Positions 16,847 through 25,206 of a DNA stretch of 63,387 bases are shown here, in pieces. A model generated the notes under the pieces. The model was not told where the DNA came from. It saw only the letters and a list, made by a program, of their open reading frames with translations, and searched no databases. The stretch comes from Paenibacillus elgii NBRC 100335 (lineage in GTDB: Bacteria; Bacillota; Bacilli; Paenibacillales; NBRC-103111). The stretch lies in the NCBI RefSeq assembly GCF_004000865.1, contig NZ_BIMB01000041.1:1-63387 (forward strand), given 5' to 3'. The position numbers and the translations under genes are program-made. The first letter of the stretch is position 1. Each line of letters starts with the position of its first letter.

Positions 16847-16925
16847 AAAAGGACCTGCACCCGCAGCGGCTCCCGCCCATATGCTGTATAGTGTACAGCA
16901 GCTAGATGGGAAGGGACTGATGGTG

Positions 16926-17066
16926 TTGCCACAATGGCTTTGCAACCAGCTGATGCGAGCATTTTACAACAAAAACCGCCGGCAAATCCGTTTGCTGAAC
17001 GATTGCTGGTTTTTTTACCGCACCCGCAAAAGCGAGACGGACCCCACGACATCCCAGCTTCAATAA
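16926..17066 (+). CDS. cmpA: CmpA-like small sporulation protein (46 aa)
   Basis: A TTG start at 16926 with GGGAAGGGA nine bases upstream gives MPQWLCNQLMRAFYNKN, followed by RRQIRLLNDCWFFYRTRKS. This closely parallels the 37-aa B. subtilis CmpA (PNWL at the start, QIKLLN-CW-YR near the end, as I remember it). CmpA takes part in the spore-coat quality-control pathway, delivering the basement protein SpoIVA to ClpXP when envelope assembly fails. The position between the sprT-like gene and tex is where cmpA lies in B. subtilis, which supports the call. The tail (about nine extra residues) differs. ATG at 16920 or GTG at 16923 are alternative starts. Confidence 0.8.
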   Translation: MPQWLCNQLMRAFYNKNRRQIRLLNDCWFFYRTRKSETDPTTSQLQ

Positions 17067-17089
17067 AAGATGAGCTCACGCTCAAAAAC

Positions 17090-17160
17090 AAATAGAGCAT
17101 ACGCCAGAGTGAAGGACGCGGCTTCCGCTACATCCCTTTTCTCCGGCTTATGCTCTATTT
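17090..17160 (-). terminator. Bidirectional terminator between the cmpA-like gene and tex
   Basis: A perfect 12-bp stem (17090-17101 with 17149-17160) encloses about 47 bases with further CC-GAG/CTC-GG pairing. T-rich sequence follows on both strands (TTTGTTTTT on the minus side). It lies five bases after the tex stop. Confidence 0.7.
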
Positions 17161-17165
17161 TATGC

Positions 17166-19391
17166 TTAAGAAGGCTTTTTCATCGTTAGCCCGACGCGGC
17201 CCTTTTTCAGGTCGACGTTGAGCACCCGTACCGTTACGACATCCCCTACGGACACGACGTCCATCGGATGCTTCACGTAGGAATCGCTTAACTGCGAAAT
17301 ATGAACGAGTCCGTCGTTTTTGATGCCGATATCGACAAAAGCGCCAAAATCGATCACGTTGCGCACGGTTCCCTGCAGCTCCATGCCCGGTTTCAAATCT
17401 TCGATCTGCAGCACGTCCGTACGGAAAATCGGCGCCGGCAGCTCCTCCCGCGGGTCCCGTCCCGGCCGCTGTAGCGAATCGAGAATATCGCGCAGCGTCG
17501 GTACCCCGACGCCAAGCTTCGTAGCCAGCTCTTCGGGCTCTAGGCTTTGCAGCATCGCTTTCAGCTCGGCACTGCCAAGCTGCGACAGCTCCAGCTTCAG
17601 CTCGCGGAACAGCTTGTCCACCACGTCATACGATTCCGGGTGGATCGGCGTGTTGTCCAGCGGATTACTGCCATCCGCGATCCGCATAAAGCCGACGCAC
17701 TGCTCGAACGCCTTCGCTCCGAGCCGTGGAACCTTTTGCAGCTGCGCCCGGCTGGTGAACTTCCCGTTGTCGTCGCGGTATTTTACAATATTTTTGGCAA
17801 GCGTGCTGTTGACGCCCGATACATACGATAGCAGCGACGGAGACGCTGTGTTCACGTCCACGCCCACGTGGTTCACCGCCGACTCGACGACAAACTTCAG
17901 GCTCTCTTCGAGCCTTTTTTGCGTGACGTCATGCTGGTATTGGCCGACGCCGATCGCTTTCGGTTCGATTTTGACAAGCTCTGCCAGCGGGTCCTGCAGC
18001 CGCCGCGCGATAGAGATCGCGCTACGTTCCGCCACGTCCAGGTCCGGGAACTCCGTCTGTGCCAGCTTGGAAGCCGAATAGACACTCGCACCCGCTTCGT
18101 TGACGATCAAATACTGAAGCTTCCGTGCCTTGATCTCGCCGATCAGCTCGGTTACGAATTGCTCCGTCTCGCGGGACGCTGTCCCGTTGCCGACGACGAT
18201 CAATTCGACGCGGTAAGCGTCGATCAGACGCTTGAACGTCGCTTTCGCTTCCGCTATTTTATTGTTCGGCGGCGTCGGGTACGTGACGGCAATCTCCAGC
18301 ATTTTGCCCGTATCGTCGACGACGGCCAGCTTGCAGCCTGTCCGGTACGCGGGATCGACGCCAAGCACCACCTTGCCCTTAACCGGCGGCTGAAGAAGCA
18401 GATTGCGCAAATTTTCGGCGAATACCTCGATCGCTTTTTCCTCGGCCTTCTCCGTCATTTCATTGCGCACTTCCCGCTCAATGGACGAGGCGATCAGCCG
18501 CTTGTACGCATCTTCAATCACAGCCGTCAACGTGTCGCGGACGATAGAAGGCCCCTTGATCACTTGCTTCGCGATATACTCGTGAATCCGCTCGACCGGA
18601 ACGTCCAGCGCCACCTTCAGCACTTCTTCCCGCTCTCCGCGGTTGATCGCCAGAATCCGGTGCGGCGGCAGCTTACGAACCGGCTCCTGATAGCTGTAAT
18701 ACATCTCGTAGACGGATTCCTGCTCGGCGTCCTTGGCTTCGGTCCGCAGGATGCCCTGCTCGAACGTGTGACGGCGCACCCACGCCCGGATTTTAGCATC
18801 GTCGGCGATTTGCTCCGCAATGATATCCATCGCGCCTTGTACGGCTTCCTCGACCGTCTGGACGCCTTTCTCCTCGCTGACATACTTGCCCGCTTCGGCA
18901 AGCAGCTCGCCCTGCTTGGGCTGCGTCTGAATCCAGAGCGCCAGAGGCTCGAGACCTTTCTCCTTCGCCACGCTGGCGCGCGTCTTGCGCTTTTGCCGGT
19001 ACGGGCGGTACAAGTCCTCGACTTCCTGCAGCTTAACCGACTGCTCGATTGCCGTACGCAGCTCGGCCGTCAACTTGCCCTGCTCGTCGATCAGACGGAT
19101 GACCTCCAGCTTCCGGTCCTCCAGATTGCGAAGATACGCCAGCCGCTCTTCAATGTCCCGCAGCTGATTTTCGTCGAGCTCTCCGGTCATTTCTTTCCGG
19201 TACCGGGCGATAAAAGGAATCGTATTCCCCTCGTCCAACAGGCCGACCGTCGTCTTCACCCGCCCCGCCGCGATTTGCAGCTCGGACGCGATCTGCTTCA
19301 GAATGCGCTCCTGAATCGCCGCTTTCATCTCTACCGTCAGTTCCACAACTGCCCGAACTTCTTCCGTCTGTCCCGTTTGCTCTTTTGCCAT
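17166..19391 (-). CDS. tex: Tex-type S1 RNA-binding transcription accessory protein
   Basis: The 741-aa cytoplasmic protein has the full Tex architecture: an N-terminal helical Tex domain (about 10-200), a YqgF/RNase-H-like domain (about 330-460, VVLGVDPAYRTGCKLAVVD) and helix-hairpin-helix repeats (about 500-560, VDVNTASPSLLSYVSGVN). A C-terminal S1 domain follows (about 660-735, GTVRNVIDFGAFVDIGIKND). It binds nucleic acid and influences transcription fidelity and expression of several genes. The ATG at 19391 has GGAGGAG nine bases upstream. It lies directly downstream of ndoA with only a terminator between. Confidence 0.96.
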   Translation of the reverse strand: MAKEQTGQTEEVRAVVELTVEMKAAIQERILKQIASELQIAAGRVKTTVGLLDEGNTIPFIARYRKEMTGELDENQLRDIEERLAYLRNLEDRKLEVIRLIDEQGKLTAELRTAIEQSVKLQEVEDLYRPYRQKRKTRASVAKEKGLEPLALWIQTQPKQGELLAEAGKYVSEEKGVQTVEEAVQGAMDIIAEQIADDAKIRAWVRRHTFEQGILRTEAKDAEQESVYEMYYSYQEPVRKLPPHRILAINRGEREEVLKVALDVPVERIHEYIAKQVIKGPSIVRDTLTAVIEDAYKRLIASSIEREVRNEMTEKAEEKAIEVFAENLRNLLLQPPVKGKVVLGVDPAYRTGCKLAVVDDTGKMLEIAVTYPTPPNNKIAEAKATFKRLIDAYRVELIVVGNGTASRETEQFVTELIGEIKARKLQYLIVNEAGASVYSASKLAQTEFPDLDVAERSAISIARRLQDPLAELVKIEPKAIGVGQYQHDVTQKRLEESLKFVVESAVNHVGVDVNTASPSLLSYVSGVNSTLAKNIVKYRDDNGKFTSRAQLQKVPRLGAKAFEQCVGFMRIADGSNPLDNTPIHPESYDVVDKLFRELKLELSQLGSAELKAMLQSLEPEELATKLGVGVPTLRDILDSLQRPGRDPREELPAPIFRTDVLQIEDLKPGMELQGTVRNVIDFGAFVDIGIKNDGLVHISQLSDSYVKHPMDVVSVGDVVTVRVLNVDLKKGRVGLTMKKPS

Positions 19392-19414
19392 CCGACTATT
19401 CTCCTCCCAGACAT

Positions 19415-19442
19415 AAAAAAGCGAGGGTACCCGCACCCCCGC
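19415..19442 (-). terminator. Terminator after ndoA
   Basis: On the minus strand GCGGGGGT (19442-19435) pairs with ACCCTCGC (19428-19421) and six T follow. It separates the toxin-antitoxin operon from tex. Confidence 0.75.
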
Positions 19443-19454
19443 CTCGTCAGCATG

Positions 19455-19805
19455 TTAAAACTCAATCAGACCTACGCTTATTTGCAAAGCTTCATCGACC
19501 TTGCGCATGGTTTCCTCATCCAAGTGCGTGATTTTGTCCGTCAGGCGCTGCTTATCGATGGTCCGAATCTGCTCCAGCAGGATGACCGAATCCCTGTCAA
19601 AACCGTGCGCTTCCGCGTCAATCTCCACATGCGTCGGCAGCTTGGCTTTTTGAATCTGCGCCGTAATCGCCGCTACGATCACCGTAGGACTGAAGCGATT
19701 GCCGATATCATTCTGAATGATCAGTACGGGCCGAATGCCGCCCTGCTCCGAACCGACGACCGGTGAAAGATCCGCGAAAAAAACATCGCCACGTTTGACA
19801 ATCAA
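19455..19805 (-). CDS. ndoA: EndoA (MazF-family) mRNA interferase toxin
   Basis: The 116-aa toxin is almost identical in length and pattern to B. subtilis EndoA. It starts [20 protein letters not shown] and has [34 protein letters not shown] and [13 protein letters not shown]. It cleaves mRNA at a short sequence (UACAU in B. subtilis) and is neutralised by the antitoxin encoded three bases upstream. The Arg of GGIRP and the Thr of AAITAQ are at active-site positions. It is placed downstream of alr and ndoAI as in Bacillus; the sigB-rsb cluster that follows it there is missing. Confidence 0.97.
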   Translation of the reverse strand: MIVKRGDVFFADLSPVVGSEQGGIRPVLIIQNDIGNRFSPTVIVAAITAQIQKAKLPTHVEIDAEAHGFDRDSVILLEQIRTIDKQRLTDKITHLDEETMRKVDEALQISVGLIEF

Positions 19806-19808
19806 GTG

Positions 19809-20090
19809 TCACACCCCGCTTACCAGGCGGTCCAGCGTGTTGTCCGCTTCTTCCTCCGCCTGAAACGCTTCCGAGGCCATGTTCAGGTTGATCTTAGCCA
19901 TTTCCATATAGCCGCGCTGCATCGATTCGCGCAAATGCCGTTTCTTACGCTCCAACAAGTAAAGCTTCATCGCCTGACGGATAAACTCGCTGCGGTTGGA
20001 ATTTTCCTTCTCCACCAGATGATCGACTTCCTGCAGCAAATAATCCGGCAAGCTGATCATGATTCGCTTCGTGTTATGCGCACCCGCCAC
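19809..20090 (-). CDS. ndoAI: EndoAI antitoxin (ribbon-helix-helix)
   Basis: The 93-aa antitoxin has an N-terminal ribbon-helix-helix DNA-binding domain (NTKRIMISLPDYLLQEVDHL, then SNRSEFIRQAMKLYL, about residues 6-45). Its acidic C-terminal tail (MASEAFQAEEEADNTLDRL) blocks EndoA. The GTG start at 20090 has GGGGGTG nine bases upstream. It precedes ndoA by three bases, as expected for a coupled toxin-antitoxin pair. A near-perfect palindrome sits about 90-110 bases upstream (20177-20202) and could be an operator. Confidence 0.96.
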   Translation of the reverse strand: MAGAHNTKRIMISLPDYLLQEVDHLVEKENSNRSEFIRQAMKLYLLERKKRHLRESMQRGYMEMAKINLNMASEAFQAEEEADNTLDRLVSGV

Positions 20091-20176
20091 CTATACATGC
20101 ACCCCCAAAAACATACAAGAACCTATTTCCATTATGGCAAACATCCAGATAAAATATACAAAATCAATATATGCCG

Positions 20177-20202
20177 AAGGTATAGCATATATGTTATACC
20201 TT
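20177..20202. promoter_or_regulatory. Palindrome upstream of ndoAI (possible operator)
   Basis: Arms AAGGTATA and TATACCTT are separated by GCATATATGT, which is itself nearly symmetric, so the 26 bases form one dyad with a single mismatched pair. It lies in the ndoAI-alr intergenic space. RHH antitoxins bind such dyads in their own promoters; binding here is inference. Confidence 0.35.
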
Positions 20203-20362
20203 GACGCGCTCCGCAGCATTTTGCCTCTATACTTATTCGCGGCAAACCAAGAAAATCCTCTCATGTTAGGAGAAAAAATTCAATGGCAAATGCAGCCAGT
20301 TCTTTTTTTGGACAAAAAGTATGGCTTTCTACAATGTGCTTGCAGAGGCAGCAGAACCCTTG

Positions 20363-21550
20363 TTACGACTCCGGCTCCCATACGTGCCGCAGCAGCGGAT
20401 TCACTGACCGTGCAGCGCAGCCTTCCTTCATATATACGCGGGGCACTCGGTGCGAAATCATGCAGACGACCTCGTAATTGATCGTTCCGAGCCATGCGGC
20501 ATGCTCTTCCGCCGTAATCCGGTCTTCACCCTGGCTGCCCAGAATTACCACTTCTTCTCCCATTGGAATATCAGGTATTTCGGATACATTCAGCATGCAT
20601 TGGTCCATACAAATTCTACCTACTACAGGCACACGCCGCCCCCGAATCAATACTTCTGCCTTACCGGTCAGCATCCGGGAAAAGCCGTCCGCGTACCCGA
20701 TCGGCAGCGTCGCAATCGTCTCCTCGCCCTGTGTCCGGTATACGATGCCATAGCTGATGCCTGAACCCTCGGGCACTTGCTTCACCATGACGACGCTGGA
20801 TTTGACGCTCATTACCGGCTGCAAATCAACCTGCTGCTTATTCACCTCTTCGGACGGATACAATCCATACATCGCGATCCCGAGCCGTACCATGTTAAAG
20901 GATAAATTCGGCGTATCAATCCCCGCAGCGCTGTTCCCGGCGTGAACGTACGGAAATTGAATTCCTTTTTGCGTAAAATGCTCAACGACCCGCTCGAATC
21001 GACCGTACTGCTCAAGCGTATAGCTCTTGTCCGTTTCATCCGCGCAAGCAAAATGGGTAAACAACCCTTCCACTCGAATCCCCGGCGTCCGCACCGCCCG
21101 TTCGATCAGCGCGATCGCCTCTTCCGCGTCCGTTAACCCGAGCCGGTTCATTCCGGAGTCGATTTTAATATGAATGTTTAATGGGCGCTCTTTAGCCCCT
21201 AATCGTTCCCACGCGTCCAGCAGCTCATGGGTATATATATTGAGAGTAATCCCGTTAGCCCAAGCGGTTTCCAGCCCTTCCGGGGGCGTGTAGCCCAATA
21301 CGAGGATCGGGGCTGTAATGCCTGCTTGCCGAAGCTCCAAACCCTCATCCAAAAAAGCGACCGCAATATATTCCACGCCGCATTGCAGCGCCTCCCGGCA
21401 TACCTCCACCGCTCCGTGTCCATAGGCATCCGCCTTGACGACTGCCATCATGCTTACATGCTCCGGAAGCACCCGCCGAAACTCGCCTAAATTATGGCGC
21501 AGCGCATCCAATGAAATCTCCACCCGGGTCGGCCGGTAAAACGAATCCAC
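20363..21550 (-). CDS. alr: Alanine racemase
   Basis: The roughly 395-aa PLP enzyme interconverts L- and D-alanine for peptidoglycan. The PLP lysine is in MMAVVKADAYGHGAVEV, the barrel continues through HIKIDSGMNRLG and FTHFACADE, and the C-terminal domain has the catalytic Tyr in SGISYGIVYRT and PVVGRICMDQ. GTG at 21550 (AGAAGGTGG upstream, giving DSFYRPTRVEISL) is preferred; ATG at 21574 lacks a ribosome site. Order ydcC-alr-ndoAI-ndoA is as in B. subtilis. The last 15 residues diverge from the usual ending. Confidence 0.95.
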   Translation of the reverse strand: MDSFYRPTRVEISLDALRHNLGEFRRVLPEHVSMMAVVKADAYGHGAVEVCREALQCGVEYIAVAFLDEGLELRQAGITAPILVLGYTPPEGLETAWANGITLNIYTHELLDAWERLGAKERPLNIHIKIDSGMNRLGLTDAEEAIALIERAVRTPGIRVEGLFTHFACADETDKSYTLEQYGRFERVVEHFTQKGIQFPYVHAGNSAAGIDTPNLSFNMVRLGIAMYGLYPSEEVNKQQVDLQPVMSVKSSVVMVKQVPEGSGISYGIVYRTQGEETIATLPIGYADGFSRMLTGKAEVLIRGRRVPVVGRICMDQCMLNVSEIPDIPMGEEVVILGSQGEDRITAEEHAAWLGTINYEVVCMISHRVPRVYMKEGCAARSVNPLLRHVWEPES

Positions 21551-21727
21551 CTGATCCACCTTCTTCGGTCTCATAAAATCAAGGGAAGCCGCTTACAAGG
21601 CCACAGCTTGCACCTGTAAAGAAGCTTCCCGCTTAAAAATTCATATGATCATGGTAATGCGTACCGCAGGGCCCTGTCAACGAACAAAATAGTAACATCG
21701 TGTCCGTCAGTTTTTGATTATTAGCGG

Positions 21728-21753
21728 TTCGGTTCGTGTATAAAGGAACCGAA
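21728..21753 (-). terminator. Hairpin between the ydcC-like gene and alr
   Basis: A perfect 8-bp repeat TTCGGTTC/GAACCGAA with a ten-base loop lies 28 bases after the ydcC-like stop. There is no T run, so function as a terminator is doubtful. Confidence 0.35.
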
Positions 21754-21780
21754 TCACAATCGCTGGATTGCCGGTTTCAA

Positions 21781-23151
21781 CTATTTACCGATTTCCCCCT
21801 GCACCGCTTGCGCCACCTTAATCATCTCCGTCTCCGGCAAGTCCCCTGTAGATAAGCGGAATTCGATGCCGTCGTAGGTCCAGGTCAATGTTTTCTTCGC
21901 ATCCCCGGTTACAACGCCGAGCGTAAAGCCCAGATCCAAAATATCCCCCGGTAAGATTGACACCGTCTGTACCTGCGGACGGGACTCCATCAACGTATAG
22001 TTGTATTTTCCGGAATAACGGAGCATGACCGCTTGATCTTCACCCAGCTTAAGCTCCGTCACGTCTTGCTTCTTCACGCCGCTCGGCATGTAACGCGGTT
22101 CGATGATACCGAACGATTGCTGCTTGGAGGTGTCTTTTTTGGCGCCTGTGGCTGCCGCTTGCGCTCCGTTGGCCGCAGTGCCCTTGTCACTTCCAGCTTC
22201 CGCCGCTGTGCCTTGGTTGCCGCTGGCGCTGCTCGTCTTCGAGCTGTCGCTGCTGGATCCGGGTGCGGTAGCACCTTTGCTGTCACCTGTAGCTGTGCCT
22301 GCTGCATTGCCCTTGCTCGTGCCCGCTGCTTCGCCTTTTGCATCAGATCCCGCCCCTTGTCCCGTAGCGGTTCCGTTTGTTCCTGTCCCCATACCGTTAC
22401 CAGTCGCCGTACTTTTGCCACCAGCCGTCCCCGTGCCGGCCTTGGAATCGGTCGCTCCCGATTTCTCCCCAGTTTTCGAATCCCCTTGCATCATCGTGGG
22501 CAGTGTCTTCAGGTTCCAGCCCGTCATATTGCGCTGCATGTCAAACTGATCCTTTTCAAACTTCGTACCGAATTCAAATTGATCGAATTTTACAATGACC
22601 ATCACATTGGAGTTGGCATCCGACACTTCCACATGCTGCGGAGCATAGTTTCTCTTGTCCAGCCACACCTTCTGACGCGCTAAAGAGCCATTCTGGTAAT
22701 TCGCCACTACATCGAATACATACGCCTTCTCGTCCGACGTAAAATGCCGTTCATTGTCCATCAGAATGCTTTGGACGAGCGACTGGTATAAGTAAACTTG
22801 GCCTTGATTCTCCGGCCAATCGCTTTGGAAGCGGAAGCTTTTGTTCAAATGTGGCGTTAGCACGAATACTCCGTCATCGTTGCGCAGCACAATTTGCGTA
22901 ATATCCTTCTTCGCATTCGTCAGCGAGATCCGATAAAACGAAGGGGCCTGAAAACTAACCTCCACGTCGTATTCCTGAGGATCCTGCCCCGTACGCAGCG
23001 TCATCTGCCCTTTTCCGTGATAGCTCTGCAGCTTACTCATCACACCGTCCAATTCCTTTACCACCGATCCTGCATCCTTTTTGCCGCACCCGGACACTAC
23101 CAGGCTTAAACAAACCATCACAAGGGCCACCACCCACGTGAACCGCCGCAT
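21781..23151 (-). CDS. YdcC-like sporulation lipoprotein (LolA-like fold) with long linker
   Basis: The 456-aa lipoprotein has lipobox VVSGC (Cys22) and an N-terminal LolA-like half starting VVKELDGVMSKLQSYHGKGQ. A low-complexity Gly/Ala/Ser/Thr linker runs from about residue 218 to 343 (22125-22500). The C-terminal half (QSFGIIEPRYMPSGVKK, then MESRP and GDILDLGFTLGVVTGD) is typical of outer-membrane-lipoprotein-carrier-type sporulation proteins of Bacillales. B. subtilis YdcC is expressed in the mother cell; its function is unknown. The linker accounts for the extra length over YdcC. TGGAGGGG lies upstream of the ATG. It precedes alr, as in B. subtilis. Confidence 0.85.
   Translation of the reverse strand: MRRFTWVVALVMVCLSLVVSGCGKKDAGSVVKELDGVMSKLQSYHGKGQMTLRTGQDPQEYDVEVSFQAPSFYRISLTNAKKDITQIVLRNDDGVFVLTPHLNKSFRFQSDWPENQGQVYLYQSLVQSILMDNERHFTSDEKAYVFDVVANYQNGSLARQKVWLDKRNYAPQHVEVSDANSNVMVIVKFDQFEFGTKFEKDQFDMQRNMTGWNLKTLPTMMQGDSKTGEKSGATDSKAGTGTAGGKSTATGNGMGTGTNGTATGQGAGSDAKGEAAGTSKGNAAGTATGDSKGATAPGSSSDSSKTSSASGNQGTAAEAGSDKGTAANGAQAAATGAKKDTSKQQSFGIIEPRYMPSGVKKQDVTELKLGEDQAVMLRYSGKYNYTLMESRPQVQTVSILPGDILDLGFTLGVVTGDAKKTLTWTYDGIEFRLSTGDLPETEMIKVAQAVQGEIGK
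22125..22500 (-). repeat. Low-complexity Gly/Ala/Ser/Thr linker inside the ydcC-like gene
   Basis: About 125 codons read as degenerate short units such as GTGTNGTATG and KGATAPGSSSDSSKTSSASG, in an otherwise ordinary gene. It looks like an expanded flexible tether between two folded halves. Confidence 0.75.
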
Positions 23152-23245
23152 CGTCTCATCCCCTCCACCACATAATCAATCCAGATTGATACCATGTCTA
23201 TGTGGGGACTTGGCCAATTATGCAGACAAGGTTTGGCGAGGAAAT

Positions 23246-23278
23246 AAAAACTCCTATAACCGGTTGGTTATAGGAGTT
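23246..23278 (-). terminator. Terminator at the end of the glycan locus
   Basis: A perfect 13-bp stem (23249-23261 with 23266-23278), four-base loop and a T-rich minus-strand tail lie five bases after the polyprenyl glycosylphosphotransferase stop. Confidence 0.85.
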
Positions 23279-23282
23279 GGGC

Positions 23283-24692
23283 TTAATAAGCATTTTTATT
23301 AACAAAGCCATTAATAATCGTCTTCCAAATAATCTTGATGTCGAATAAAAAGCTCCAGTTCTCGATATAGAAAATATCGTACTTGATCCGATCCTCGATG
23401 GACGTATCGCCGCGAAGCCCGTTGGACTGAGCCCAGCCGGTAATCCCTGGGCGGATATGATGCTTTACCATGTACTTCGGAATTTCTTCCTTAAATTGTT
23501 CAACGAAATAAGGGCGTTCTGGCCGGGGCCCGACAACACTCATATGTCCGAACAATACGTTGAAAAACTGCGGCAGTTCATCCAAGCTTGTTTTCCGTAA
23601 GAATGTACCGAACTTTGTTTTCCGCGGATCGTTTTCCGTCGTCCATTGGGTATCGGAAGATTGTTCCGTTTGTACCCGCATCGAGCGGAATTTATACATC
23701 ATAAAATTCCGTCTGTTTAAACCGACGCGTTCTTGCTTAAAGATGATCGGTCCCGGCGAAGTGATTTTCACGCCAATAGCTATAAGAATCAATAATGGCA
23801 GAGTAATAAGGATTGCAGCTAACGAAAATGCAATATCAAACGCTCGTTTGAAGAAGCGATTTCTGAATTCATCCAACGGAATGTCCCTAACATTAATTAA
23901 CGGAATGCCTGCGAAATTATCGAAATACGGCTTGGACGGAAGATAATCGAAATAATCAGGAATGATTAACGTTTTGACTCCGGCCTTCTCACAAGTATTA
24001 ATAATTTTTCCGAACTTATGATGAGCGTCCAATGGCAAAGCAATGATCACTTCGTCAATCAGTGTCTTTTCCAGAATAGCCTCAAGTTCATCGACCCGGC
24101 CAAGGATGGGCTTGTAGGTTTCAAAGCCGGTCTCATGACAATCATGAAAATCATCCAAAAAACCCGCTACTTCATAACCTAATTCGGGATACTGTAATAA
24201 ATTCCGATAGAACCTTTTTCCGATCGAACCGGCACCGAGAATTAGTACGAATTGTTTATTGTATCCCTTCTGTCTCAAACGTTTCAAAGATGTCTTAAGG
24301 ATATAGCGGTAAAAGCTGATGGCCAGTATGCTATTTACTAAAAATAAGAAAAGAAACGAACGCGAAATATCAATTGCCTTAAATATGAACAAAAAACTTA
24401 GCAAAATAAGTAAGCTTATTGTGTAAACTTGAACAATAGTGAATAATTCATAAGAAAATTTTTTTCTTCGTTTCGGGGTGTAGAAATTAAAGGCGTAACT
24501 TAGAAAAATTGCGATTCCCCCGTAAATTAAGCCCCATACTACATAATTTTGAAAAGGGAGCCGATCATCGTCAAATGGAATCAATCCACTTTTAAATTTT
24601 AGCCACCATGAAAACAAGAAAATAAGCTGCACACAAATAAAGTCAGTTAAAGAATAAATTTGCGATAAAAAACCTTGGCTCTGACGTACCAT
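23283..24692 (-). CDS. Polyprenyl glycosylphosphotransferase (glycan-priming enzyme, WcaJ/WbaP-like)
   Basis: The 469-aa membrane enzyme transfers sugar-1-phosphate from UDP-sugar to undecaprenyl phosphate and so starts lipid-linked glycan assembly. Four N-terminal membrane helices (about 10-125) lead to a Rossmann-like CoA-binding-type domain (FVLILGAGSIGKRFYRNLLQ, about 148-167) and a fifth hydrophobic helix (about 285-310). The catalytic core follows, with KFRSMRVQTEQ, LRKTSLDELPQFFNVLFGHM, SVVGPRPERPYFV and RPGITGWAQ. GAGGTG lies upstream of the ATG. It is the last gene of the locus and is split from the rest by about 510 bases, so it may have its own promoter. GalU in the same locus would supply UDP-glucose. 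Confidence 0.92.
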   Translation of the reverse strand: MVRQSQGFLSQIYSLTDFICVQLIFLFSWWLKFKSGLIPFDDDRLPFQNYVVWGLIYGGIAIFLSYAFNFYTPKRRKKFSYELFTIVQVYTISLLILLSFLFIFKAIDISRSFLFLFLVNSILAISFYRYILKTSLKRLRQKGYNKQFVLILGAGSIGKRFYRNLLQYPELGYEVAGFLDDFHDCHETGFETYKPILGRVDELEAILEKTLIDEVIIALPLDAHHKFGKIINTCEKAGVKTLIIPDYFDYLPSKPYFDNFAGIPLINVRDIPLDEFRNRFFKRAFDIAFSLAAILITLPLLILIAIGVKITSPGPIIFKQERVGLNRRNFMMYKFRSMRVQTEQSSDTQWTTENDPRKTKFGTFLRKTSLDELPQFFNVLFGHMSVVGPRPERPYFVEQFKEEIPKYMVKHHIRPGITGWAQSNGLRGDTSIEDRIKYDIFYIENWSFLFDIKIIWKTIINGFVNKNAY

Positions 24693-25206
24693 TTACTCAC
24701 CTCATTAAAAACAAAAAAGGTATCTTGAAAAGTGTAGTAGCTTTTATAAAATATAACACATTTATGGCTAGACTAAAAATACTTAATTTATGTAATAAGG
24801 TGTCTCTTTCCATCCTTTCCGTCAAATCACACTTCTTATTTTAAATTTAAATTAATGACTTCTAAAATTGATGTAGTTGAGTTTATAAAAAAAAGAAAAC
24901 AGCACTAAGGAAATCGTTAAAGTGATACTTGGATAACTAGACATATGCTCGTCTGAATCGCCGCAACCACAGCGAAAATGTAACCAGTCTTTCAAACGCT
25001 ATTACTGACGCTTCATTCGCTTTATGAGCAGAGCAATGGATAAATGAATTTTGCTTTTGGACCTATGCCATATCACATAGGTTTGCGGCGATTTGTGACA
25101 AAAACTTTTTATCTAAAGGAAATTTTTCACTTCGTATGTATATTATCAACAAACTATATTTTAAAAGATAGTTACTTAAAAATAAATGTTTTCAAAATTG
25201 TACACA
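24693..25206. other. A+T-rich intergenic region with possible mobile-element remnant
   Basis: No convincing gene is present. Between 24958 and 25091 a less A+T-rich patch is bounded by TCGCCGCAACC and GGTTTGCGGCGA, which are inverted repeats of each other apart from one base. Within it the minus strand 25064-25002 can be read as RSKSKIHLSIALLIKRMKRQ before a stop, which resembles the basic tail of some DDE transposases. The rest is A+T-rich and may hold the promoter of the glycosylphosphotransferase gene. Confidence 0.3.

Noticed and set aside
17868..19766. 632-codon open frame antisense to tex
   Set aside because: It is the shadow of tex and ndoA in G+C-rich DNA. It lacks a ribosome site, has no known motif, and crosses two real genes.
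20283..20477. 64-codon frame on the plus strand with AGGAG upstream, overlapping the end of alr
   Set aside because: Two thirds lie antisense inside alr, the product has no recognisable features, and no promoter is evident. It is too weak to list as a gene.
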